Shown here piece after piece: positions 33,499 through 40,389 of a stretch of 64,000 nt of DNA. A program made the position numbers and the translations under genes. A model generated the notes under the pieces. The model did not search any database, was not told where the DNA came from, and worked only from the letters and a program-made list of their open reading frames with translations. This DNA is from DATKRB01 sp036501425. Its GTDB lineage: Bacteria; Actinomycetota; Acidimicrobiia; Acidimicrobiales; RAAP-2. The stretch is taken from assembly GCA_036501425.1 (NCBI GenBank), contig DASYAI010000038.1, forward strand, positions 1 through 64,000, given 5' to 3'. Position 1 is the stretch's first letter; the number at the start of each line of letters is the position of its first letter.

Positions 33499-33544
33499 CC
33501 GGCCCGCCGGGGCCGCCCTTGGTCGGACCGGGGTGGCCCCCGCC

Positions 33545-33604
33545 GTCGGTACCGCCTGCGACCGGAACCCGCCGGTCGGCACCGCTTGCGACCGGAACCC
33601 CCCG
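33545..33604. repeat. 30-bp tandem repeat, two copies
   Basis: Units 33545-33574 and 33575-33604 differ at three positions and are followed by a partial third start (GTCAGG). They lie between the convergent hydratase and thiolase-fold genes. Confidence 0.8.
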
Positions 33605-33619
33605 GTCAGGAGCTGTTGG

Positions 33620-34798
33620 TCAGCGGTCCTTGGTCATGAGCACCGCACCGGAGTACGGACCCACTGCGTTCGCCCACACGGCCACCTCGGCGTCGGCCAC
33701 CTGACGCTCCCCGCACTCGCCTCGGAGCTGACGCACCGACTCGATGCAGAAGTTCGCGCCATGGCGCCGACCGACGTTGCAGGCACCGCCGTCGGTGTTG
33801 ACCGGAAGCGAGCCACCGAGACGGGTGTTGCCGGCCTCGACGAACGGCCCCGCCTCACCCAACTTGCAAAAGCCCAGGGCCTCGAGCCATTGGAACACGA
33901 TGATGGTGAAGCCGTCGTAGAGCTGGGCGCAGTCGACGTCGGCCGGACCCAGATCGGTGCGCTTCCACAGCTCGGAGGCGGCGTGGAAGGGTGAGTTCTG
34001 GTTCATGTCGATCAGGTCGAAGCTCGACCCGACGGCCGAGCAAGAAGCCGCTTCGACCCAGACTGGCTTCTTGCTCCAGTCGTGGGCCCGGTCGCCGGCC
34101 GTGTAGATGACCGCCGACGCCGAGTCGACCGGGTAATCGCAGTCGAGCAGGTGCACCGGCTTGGCGATGTAGCGGGAGGCCAGGTAGTCCTCGATGGTGA
34201 GCGGCTCACGCAGGAGCGCGTCCTCGTTCATCGAGGCGTGCCAGCGCTGCGCCACGACATGGGCACCGAACTGCTCCTCGGTGGTGCCGAAGAGGTCCAT
34301 GTGACGTTGGGCCGGCATCGCCGCGATCGAGGGGATCATCCCGGCGACGCCGAAGCCGTAGGGAGCGGTGAAGCCCATGTCACCCGGAACCGTGACCGGT
34401 CCCTCGCGGCCCCGCAGCTCTGCCATCTCGGCCGTGGAGCTCAGGCGCTGGTTGATGATCCGCAGCGTCAGGACGGTGTGCGCGAACCCCGCCCGGATGG
34501 CCGAGATCGCCTCGAGCGCCGGACCGATGTACGCCGGCCCTGCCGTCCCGTACCAGTCGAGCGGCTCGATGCCCATGGCCTGGGCGAACCCGAGCGGCTC
34601 GACGACGTCGAGCCCGGCCGGCGCCGGCCCGGCGACGCCCCAGAGCAGGGTGATCCCGTCCAGGTCGGCGGTGGTCATCCCGGCGTCGGCGAGCGCCGCC
34701 TCGGTCGCCTGGCGGGCCAGCTCGAACGAGGTCAGTCCGGTCCGTCGACCGGTGGTCGAGTACCCGACACCGACCGCGGCCACCTCTTGATGCTGCAT
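33620..34798 (-). CDS. Ltp2-like thiolase-fold lipid-transfer/aldolase protein
   Basis: 392 residues, full length for the SCP-x/thiolase superfamily. The usual nucleophilic cysteine site reads DWYGTAGPAYIGPALEAI, with no cysteine, and the C-terminal region has CAQLYDGFTIIVFQWLEALG and NTDGGACNVGRRHG. This pattern fits Ltp2-type retro-aldolases, which split side-chain beta-hydroxy-acyl-CoAs of steroids together with a DUF35 partner. Such a partner gene lies immediately upstream. A role in steroid or branched acyl-CoA side-chain cleavage is inferred. Confidence 0.87.
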   Translation of the reverse strand: MQHQEVAAVGVGYSTTGRRTGLTSFELARQATEAALADAGMTTADLDGITLLWGVAGPAPAGLDVVEPLGFAQAMGIEPLDWYGTAGPAYIGPALEAISAIRAGFAHTVLTLRIINQRLSSTAEMAELRGREGPVTVPGDMGFTAPYGFGVAGMIPSIAAMPAQRHMDLFGTTEEQFGAHVVAQRWHASMNEDALLREPLTIEDYLASRYIAKPVHLLDCDYPVDSASAVIYTAGDRAHDWSKKPVWVEAASCSAVGSSFDLIDMNQNSPFHAASELWKRTDLGPADVDCAQLYDGFTIIVFQWLEALGFCKLGEAGPFVEAGNTRLGGSLPVNTDGGACNVGRRHGANFCIESVRQLRGECGERQVADAEVAVWANAVGPYSGAVLMTKDR

Positions 34799-34807
34799 CT
34801 GATCTCC

Positions 34808-35233
34808 TCAGGCTGGACGAAAGAAGGGAAGGGTCAGCGTGGGGGTCACCTCGCGGAAGACGACCTCCATCGGCAGGCCGCAACGGAGGCGCTCCTCGGG
34901 GCAGTCCACGATGCCGGTGGGCAGACGCACGCCGGGCTCCTCCTCCAGATCGATGACCCCGATGACGTAGGGGATCTTGTCGGCGAAATACGGGTGCGAC
35001 ACGTGCATGATCACCGAGTAGCTGTACAACGTGCCCCGCCCCGACACCTGCTCGGGCGCCAGGTTGGTCGAGCGGCACCGGTCGCAGAGTCGCCGCGGGT
35101 AGTGCACGAAGTGCCCGCAGTCCCCGCAGCGAAGGAGGTCGAGCCGGTGCTCGCGCACCGCGTCCCAGTAGAACCTCGTGAGATCGTCCGGCTCGGGGAC
35201 CGGCGGCGACTGGGCGGCGTCGAACGTGGTCAT
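34808..35233 (-). CDS. DUF35 zinc-ribbon/OB-fold protein, partner of the thiolase-fold protein
   Basis: 141 residues. An N-terminal helix (LTRFYWDAVREHRLDLLRCG) leads into a four-cysteine rubredoxin-like ribbon (CGDCGHFVHYPRRLCDRC) and an acyl-CoA-binding OB fold (GRGTLYSYSVIMHVSHPYF, PYVIGVIDLEEEPGVRL). DUF35 proteins form obligate complexes with Ltp2-type aldolases or thiolases. The 9-bp gap to the downstream gene supports such a complex. Confidence 0.9.
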   Translation of the reverse strand: MTTFDAAQSPPVPEPDDLTRFYWDAVREHRLDLLRCGDCGHFVHYPRRLCDRCRSTNLAPEQVSGRGTLYSYSVIMHVSHPYFADKIPYVIGVIDLEEEPGVRLPTGIVDCPEERLRCGLPMEVVFREVTPTLTLPFFRPA

Positions 35234-35325
35234 GGCGCCGGGCTCATGGCAGGGGGCGGGTCGTCATCGATCGCACGCTATCGCCGGGCGACCGACCGTG
35301 CCCAAGCGCGGTCCGCGGCCGTTGG

Positions 35326-35331
35326 TAGCGT
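35326..35331 (+). promoter_or_regulatory. -10 element for a leaderless hydratase gene
   Basis: TAGCGT lies 7 nt before the ATG at 35339; there is no Shine-Dalgarno sequence. The -35 is weak. Confidence 0.5.
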
Positions 35332-35338
35332 TTCGTCC

Positions 35339-36088
35339 ATGCCCGTCAGCTCCCAGCGTCTCGGTCACGCGGTCGTGGTCACCATCGATCGGCCCGAACG
35401 CCGCAACGCGCTCGACGGCCCGACCATCGAGGCCATCGGCACCGCGTTCGTCGCCGCCGAGGCCGACGACGACGTGCGCGCGGTCGTGCTGACCGGCAGC
35501 GGAGACAAGGCCTTCTGCGCCGGGATGGATCTGAAGGCCCCGAGGGACCCGGTGGCTCGGGGTCCCGGGCTCGGAGCCTTCACCAACCGCTGCTACCCCA
35601 AGCCGGTGATCGCCGCCGTCAACGGTGCAGCGGTCGGGGGTGGGTTCGAGCTGATGCTGGCGGCAGACCTCGTGGTCGCCGCCGATCACGCGACCTTCGC
35701 CGTCCCCGAGGTCCTGCGAGGCCTGGTCGGCGCCGGATGCACCACCCGCCTGGCTGCCCGGCTCCCGCCGGCCCTGGTCGCCGAGCTGACCTTCCTCGGC
35801 ACCCCATTCGACGCCCGGCGTGCCATGGCCCTCGGGCTGGTGAACCAGGTGGTGCCGATCGGCGACCTGCTCCCACAGGCCCTCGCGCTGGTCGACCGCC
35901 TGGCCCTGGCGGCCCCGCTGGCGCTCCGGGTCACCAAGGAGCTCATCTTTCGCGAGCAGGGCATGCACGACGACGCCGAATGGCGGGTCATCCGAGCGCA
36001 GGCCGCCCCGGTGTTCGCGAGCGACGACGCCAGGGAGGGCGCGGCGGCGTTCACCGCCAAGCGCCCACCGGTGTGGACCGGCCGCTGA
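35339..36088 (+). CDS. Enoyl-CoA hydratase-family protein, one catalytic acid apparently missing
   Basis: 249 residues from ATG at 35339. Oxyanion-hole segments GSGDKAFCAGMDLKAPRD and NGAAVGGGFELMLAADLVVA are intact. The first catalytic-Glu region is FAVPEVLRGLVGAGCTTRLA, where the second expected glutamate appears as glycine. Such crotonase-fold proteins may act as isomerases or bind acyl-CoA without hydrating it. Divergent from the DUF35/thiolase-fold pair, so possibly the same pathway. Confidence 0.88.
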   Translation: MPVSSQRLGHAVVVTIDRPERRNALDGPTIEAIGTAFVAAEADDDVRAVVLTGSGDKAFCAGMDLKAPRDPVARGPGLGAFTNRCYPKPVIAAVNGAAVGGGFELMLAADLVVAADHATFAVPEVLRGLVGAGCTTRLAARLPPALVAELTFLGTPFDARRAMALGLVNQVVPIGDLLPQALALVDRLALAAPLALRVTKELIFREQGMHDDAEWRVIRAQAAPVFASDDAREGAAAFTAKRPPVWTGR

Positions 36089-36229
36089 TCCTCCGGGACC
36101 TCAACCGGGACGTCAACCGGCACCCTCGACCGGGCGGGCCCGGATCACGGGGCGACCGCCGCGGGGCACCGGTCCCCCACCTCGGGCAGCACCTGGGGAT
36201 AGCGTGCTCGTCACGGAGAGGAGGTCGAC

Positions 36230-36487
36230 GTGCCGAACATCGTCCAGGTGGTCGTGACGGGTGCCAGCGCCGGTCGACCCACCCGCACGCTGCTCAACGT
36301 GGGGGAGACACCGGCCACGATCGACGCCACCCCGAACCGGACCAAGACCATCGTCCACAACAACGGGCCGTCGACCATCGAGCTCACCCTGGGCCAGATG
36401 ACCCTGCGGGTGCTGCGCGGCAGCGACTGGCAAACCGACGTGCTCGAAGACGGCCCGCTGACCGCCCGGGTGGTGAGCGACGCCTGA
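36230..36487 (+). CDS. Small hypothetical protein
   Basis: 85 residues from GTG at 36230, with GGAGG 6 nt upstream and a TAGCGT element about 25 nt before that, so it is a proper stand-alone gene. It is predicted all-beta (VVVTGASAGRPTRTLLNVG, STIELTLGQMTLRVLRGSD) with no signal peptide or Cys. No family recognised. It lies convergent to the sugar transferase gene. Confidence 0.65.
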   Translation: MPNIVQVVVTGASAGRPTRTLLNVGETPATIDATPNRTKTIVHNNGPSTIELTLGQMTLRVLRGSDWQTDVLEDGPLTARVVSDA

Positions 36488-36536
36488 CGACCGCCGGGCA
36501 CAGCGACACGCCCGGCACCGGCCACCCGGCCTTCGG

Positions 36537-38096
36537 TCAGTAGCCGCTGCGGCCACCCGTCACGACCCGCAGGGTCCGGTACAGGATCAGCAAGTCCAGC
36601 ATCGGCGACCAGTTCTCGACGTAGTAGAGGTCGAGCCGCACGGCTTCGTCCCATCGGATGTCCGACCGCCCGCTCACCTGCCACAGCCCGGTCAGGCCGG
36701 GCCGGGCCAGAAAGCGCCGACGGGCCGCCTCGCCGAAGTCCTCGGACTCCTCGGGCAGGCACGGGCGAGGACCCACCAGGACCATCTCGCCCTTCAGGAC
36801 GTTCAGCAGCTGTGGCAGCTCGTCGACCGAGTGCTTGCGCAAGATGCGCCCGACCCGGGTGACCCGCGGGTCGTTGCGGATCTTGAAGAGGGGACCGTCG
36901 TGCTCGTTGGCCGCCACCAAGGTGGCCCGGAGGGCGGGGGCTTCGTGGACCATGGTGCGGAATTTCAGCATCTCGAAGGTCTGACCCCCGTAGCCCACCC
37001 GCTGCTGGCGGAAGAAGACCGGCCGGCCCGAGTCGAGCACGATCGCCAAGGCCACCGCTGCCAGGACGGGGGCGCCCAGGATGAGCAGCGGGACGGCGAG
37101 GATCCGCTCGTAGGCCGGCTTGAGCCAGCGCGCCGCGCCCTGGATCCGCGGCTCGGTGATGTGCAGTAGGGGCAGCCCGGTGACCGGGGCGATCCGGATG
37201 CGAGGCCCTGCCAGGTCGACGACGTCGGGCGCCACCAGAAGGTCGACCTGGTGCCGCTCGAGCTGCCAGGCGATCTGCTGGAGGCTGGCGTCCTCGAAGA
37301 GCGGCGTTCCCACCACGGCGACCGAGTCGGCGTCGAGCCGCCGGGCGGCATCGATGATCTCGGTGATGCTCCCCACTACCGGGAACCAACCGCGAGCCGA
37401 GCGGAACTCGCCCTCGCCGTCCGACGACCCCCCGGGCACACAGACCCCCACCACCTGGTAGCCGTGGCTCGGATCGCGGTACAAATGGTCGGCGAACCGC
37501 TCGACGGATCGCTCGTCGCCCGCCAGGACGATCCGGTTGAGCGCGTACCCCCGGCGGCGCACTCTCGCCGTGACCTGGCGCAGCAACCAGCGGGTGCTCA
37601 GGCACGCCACGACCAGGCTCGGGAAGTACACCACCACCAGCAGGCGGGAGACCTGGGCTCGGAACGCGAACGAGGCGATCGCCACCAGGGCCATGAGCCG
37701 CAGCGCGGTCACCACGGGGACCCGGTACTCGCGCAGGCCCTCCGAGGGGAAGCGCGGCCGGTACGAGCCGGCCAGCAGCAGTGCCAACAGCCAGGTTCCG
37801 AGCGATACCCCGCCCAAGGTGCGGTAATTGATCATCCAGCCCAGCACATCGAGGTGATAGCGCTGCGCCTCGGGCCGCACCAGATAGCAGAAGATCAGCG
37901 CGAGGACCGCGGCCAACGAGTCGGCGACGAGGAGGCCCGCCAGGTACCACGACCGCCATGACCGCCACGACCGCCAGGTGACCAGCCGATCCCCGACCGT
38001 GTCAGGCTGCTCGCCCAGCCCCACCGGCGTCTGGAGCGCCTCACCGCCCTGGTTCATCGCCACAACACCCGCCCGCGCCTGCCCGCTCACCACCAC
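36537..38096 (-). CDS. Polyprenyl-phosphate sugar-1-phosphate transferase (initiating glycosyltransferase)
   Basis: 519 residues from GTG at 38096. Four N-terminal membrane segments, a CoA-binding-like middle domain (RIVLAGDERSVERFADHL, DADSVAVVGTP), a fifth membrane segment (about 325-350) and the C-terminal bacterial sugar transferase domain follow. The latter has FFRQQRVGYGGQTFEMLKFR, SVDELPQLLNVLKGEMVLVG PRP-type and GLTGLWQVSGRSD motifs. WcaJ/CpsE-type enzymes move a sugar phosphate onto undecaprenyl phosphate to start polysaccharide synthesis. The N-terminus contains WRSW repeats from a 9-bp DNA repeat. Divergent from a GT4 gene. Confidence 0.92.
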   Translation of the reverse strand: MVVSGQARAGVVAMNQGGEALQTPVGLGEQPDTVGDRLVTWRSWRSWRSWYLAGLLVADSLAAVLALIFCYLVRPEAQRYHLDVLGWMINYRTLGGVSLGTWLLALLLAGSYRPRFPSEGLREYRVPVVTALRLMALVAIASFAFRAQVSRLLVVVYFPSLVVACLSTRWLLRQVTARVRRRGYALNRIVLAGDERSVERFADHLYRDPSHGYQVVGVCVPGGSSDGEGEFRSARGWFPVVGSITEIIDAARRLDADSVAVVGTPLFEDASLQQIAWQLERHQVDLLVAPDVVDLAGPRIRIAPVTGLPLLHITEPRIQGAARWLKPAYERILAVPLLILGAPVLAAVALAIVLDSGRPVFFRQQRVGYGGQTFEMLKFRTMVHEAPALRATLVAANEHDGPLFKIRNDPRVTRVGRILRKHSVDELPQLLNVLKGEMVLVGPRPCLPEESEDFGEAARRRFLARPGLTGLWQVSGRSDIRWDEAVRLDLYYVENWSPMLDLLILYRTLRVVTGGRSGY

Positions 38097-38234
38097 CTAC
38101 CCCGGGGCTGCCGGACACCCGGCGACCGCATCGGCGCCCCTTTCCGCTCCGCCCCCTCCAGGCGGGCCATGTGCCTCCCGCGGACCCTACTGCCTGGGTC
38201 ATCCGGTGTCATGTGAATGCTGTGTTGCCAATCG

Positions 38235-38288
38235 GACGTCCACGACGTCCGACGTCGGCGATGTCCGACGTCGCGAGGCGCCGACGTC
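38235..38288. promoter_or_regulatory. Cluster of five GACGTC sites in a 305-bp intergenic region
   Basis: GACGTC occurs at 38235, 38244, 38251, 38267 and 38283 within the gap 38097-38401 between the divergent sugar transferase and GT4 genes. Two copies lie in the longer shared string GTCCGACGTCG. No gene is visible in this gap; it probably holds both promoters. A regulator array is inferred. Confidence 0.5.
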
Positions 38289-38401
38289 TCCGCCGCCCCA
38301 GCCAAGGCGGGGAGCCCGCTCGCTAGGGTGGGCGCCGGAGAGATCGTGCGGCGGCCCGGGGCATCCAAGGCGGCGCGACGCTCGGATGGAGAGCGACGGA
38401 C

Positions 38402-39616
38402 ATGACCAATGCACCCCGAGGCGCACCGTGGACGGGTTGGCCCTCCCCCGGGCCCCCGACCGGCGACCGAGGGACCGAGCTATCCCCGCCGCGCCCCCTC
38501 GTGGGGGCGAGCGGATCCGAAGCCGCCGGCCGGGCACGGGTCGTCATCGCCCACGACTACCTGACCCAGCGAGGGGGAGCGGAGCGAGTGGTCCTGGCGA
38601 TGGCCCGGGCATTTCCGACCGCCCCGATCGTGACCTCGCTCTACGAGGCCCCGGCCACGTTCTCCGATTTCGCCCACCGTCAGGTGACGACCAGCGTCCT
38701 GCAGCGATCGGGGCTGCTCCGGCGCCATCACCGACTGGGCCTCCCGCTCTACGCACCGGTCTTCGCCCACACCCAGGTGGACGCCGAGCTCGTCGTGGCG
38801 AGCACCTCGGGATGGGCGCACGGCATGGCCGCCACGGGTCGCCGGCTCCTGTACGTCCACAACACGGCCCGCTGGCTCTACCAGGTCGACGATTACCTGC
38901 GCGGGCAGCGACCGGCGGTGCAGGGACTGGCCCACCTCCTCGGTAGCCCGCTGCGACGGTGGGACCGCGCCCACGGGCGGTCGGCCGAGCTGGTCCTGGC
39001 GAACTCGCGCACGGTGCGCGATCGGGTGGCCCGCCACTGGAACGTGGACGCCGAGGTGCTCTACCCGCCGCACGCCGCCGACGTCGCCGCTCCTCGAGAA
39101 GCGGTCGGGCACATCGAGCCGGGCTATCTGCTGGTGGTCTCCCGCCTCGTGGCGCACAAGCAGGTCGACGTCGTGGCCCGAGCCATGGAGCACCTGCCCG
39201 GCCAGCGCCTGGTCGTGGTGGGGACCGGTCCCGAGGCCCGGGGACTGCGCCACGAGGCCCCCCCGAACTGCTCGTTCGTCGGATCGGTGTCCGACGCCCA
39301 ACTACGTTGGCTCTACGCCAATTGTGCTGCCCTGGTGTCGGCGTCCCGCGAGGACCTGGGCCTGGCGGCGCTGGAGGCCATGGCGTTCGGACGCCCGGTC
39401 TGCGCCCTGCGGGCCGCCGGGTTCGCCGAAACGGTCGCCGAGGGTGAGAACGGCGTGTTCTTCGAACGGTCCGAACCTCAGCAGGTGAGAGACGCCGTCG
39501 TCCGATTGTCCCGCACCCCCTTCGATGCGGGCGCGATCGCGGCGCACGCCGCCAGGTTCGACGAGCAGAGCTTCGCCCGCCGGCTGCAGGCGTTCGCCGA
39601 CCAGGTGCTGGCGTGA
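38402..39616 (+). CDS. Glycosyltransferase family 4
   Basis: 404 residues. After a 45-residue Pro/Gly-rich head, the GT-B fold begins (RVVIAHDYLTQRGGAERVVLA). The C-terminal half holds LLVVSRLVAHKQVDVVARAM and the E-x7-E motif SREDLGLAALEAMAFGRPV. Retaining GT4 enzymes transfer a sugar from a nucleotide donor. With the neighbouring sugar transferase, phosphatase and DUF4012 genes, exopolysaccharide assembly is the likely context. Confidence 0.92.
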   Translation: MTNAPRGAPWTGWPSPGPPTGDRGTELSPPRPLVGASGSEAAGRARVVIAHDYLTQRGGAERVVLAMARAFPTAPIVTSLYEAPATFSDFAHRQVTTSVLQRSGLLRRHHRLGLPLYAPVFAHTQVDAELVVASTSGWAHGMAATGRRLLYVHNTARWLYQVDDYLRGQRPAVQGLAHLLGSPLRRWDRAHGRSAELVLANSRTVRDRVARHWNVDAEVLYPPHAADVAAPREAVGHIEPGYLLVVSRLVAHKQVDVVARAMEHLPGQRLVVVGTGPEARGLRHEAPPNCSFVGSVSDAQLRWLYANCAALVSASREDLGLAALEAMAFGRPVCALRAAGFAETVAEGENGVFFERSEPQQVRDAVVRLSRTPFDAGAIAAHAARFDEQSFARRLQAFADQVLA

Positions 39617-39653
39617 GCGGGCACACGGCGTCGGGTGCGGCGTCGGGCACGGC

Positions 39654-40352
39654 GTGAACGGGCTCACATCCTCGGGCACATCCTCGGGCACATCCTCGGG
39701 CACGGCGTGGGGCAGGGCATCACGCCGACCGGACGGGGAGCCGCCCCAGCCCCAGCCCCGGATCCTGTTCGTGTGCACCGCCAACCGGTGTCGCTCGCCG
39801 ATGGCAGCGGGGCTCCTCGGGCAGCGGCTCGCCCGCCTGGGTGTCCGCGCGAGCATCCGCTCGGCGGGCGTGGCGGCCGACGGCCAGGCGCCGCCACCCG
39901 ACGCCGTCCAGTCGCTGCGCCGGCACGGCGTGGACCTATCGGACCACCGCAGCCGCGAGCTGGTGCCCGAGGACCTGGCGGGCGCCGATCTGGTCGTGGG
40001 CCTCGAGCGGGGCCACGTGCGCCACGCGGTCCTCCTCAGCGACGGCGAGGCGTGGCCCCGGTGCTTCACGTTGCGAGAGCTGGTCCGGCGTGGCTCGGGC
40101 GCCGGTCCCCGCCCAGCCCACCAGGCACTGGCCGACTGGCTGGCCGAGGTGCATCGCGGCCGCGAGCGCCAGGACCTGCTCGGGGCATCGACCACCGACG
40201 ACCTGGCGGACCCCATCGGCGGGACCGCGGCGGAGTACGCCGCCACCGCCACCGCCATCGCCACCCTGGTCGACCAGCTCACCGACCTGCTCTGGGGCAG
40301 GGCGCGCCGGCGCAGCGCACCACGCGCGTCGCGGGCCGAGCGCCTCACGTAG
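39654..40352 (+). CDS. Low-molecular-weight protein tyrosine phosphatase
   Basis: 232 residues from GTG at 39654. The P-loop is VCTANRCRSPMAAGLL (Cys41, Arg47, Ser48) and the general-acid Asp186-Pro187 is in DDLADPIGG, so the enzyme looks active. The first 30 residues are encoded partly by a 12-bp DNA repeat (SSGT units) and are probably disordered. Such phosphatases usually dephosphorylate a tyrosine kinase and glycosyltransferases of polysaccharide export; no kinase gene is present here. The start is uncertain because no clear ribosome site exists. Confidence 0.85.
   Translation: MNGLTSSGTSSGTSSGTAWGRASRRPDGEPPQPQPRILFVCTANRCRSPMAAGLLGQRLARLGVRASIRSAGVAADGQAPPPDAVQSLRRHGVDLSDHRSRELVPEDLAGADLVVGLERGHVRHAVLLSDGEAWPRCFTLRELVRRGSGAGPRPAHQALADWLAEVHRGRERQDLLGASTTDDLADPIGGTAAEYAATATAIATLVDQLTDLLWGRARRRSAPRASRAERLT
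39667..39714. repeat. 12-bp tandem repeat, four copies
   Basis: CATCCTCGGGCA is repeated four times without change, near the start of the phosphatase gene, encoding Ser-Ser-Gly-Thr units in that frame. Copy number could vary between strains. Confidence 0.85.
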
Positions 40353-40377
40353 CCGCGCCCAGCGACCTTCGCTCCCC

Positions 40378-40383
40378 TAGTCT
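40378..40383 (+). promoter_or_regulatory. -10 element for a leaderless DUF4012 gene
   Basis: TAGTCT is 6 nt before the GTG at 40390, the spacing for a leaderless transcript; no ribosome site is present. Confidence 0.5.
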
Positions 40384-40389
40384 CGACCC

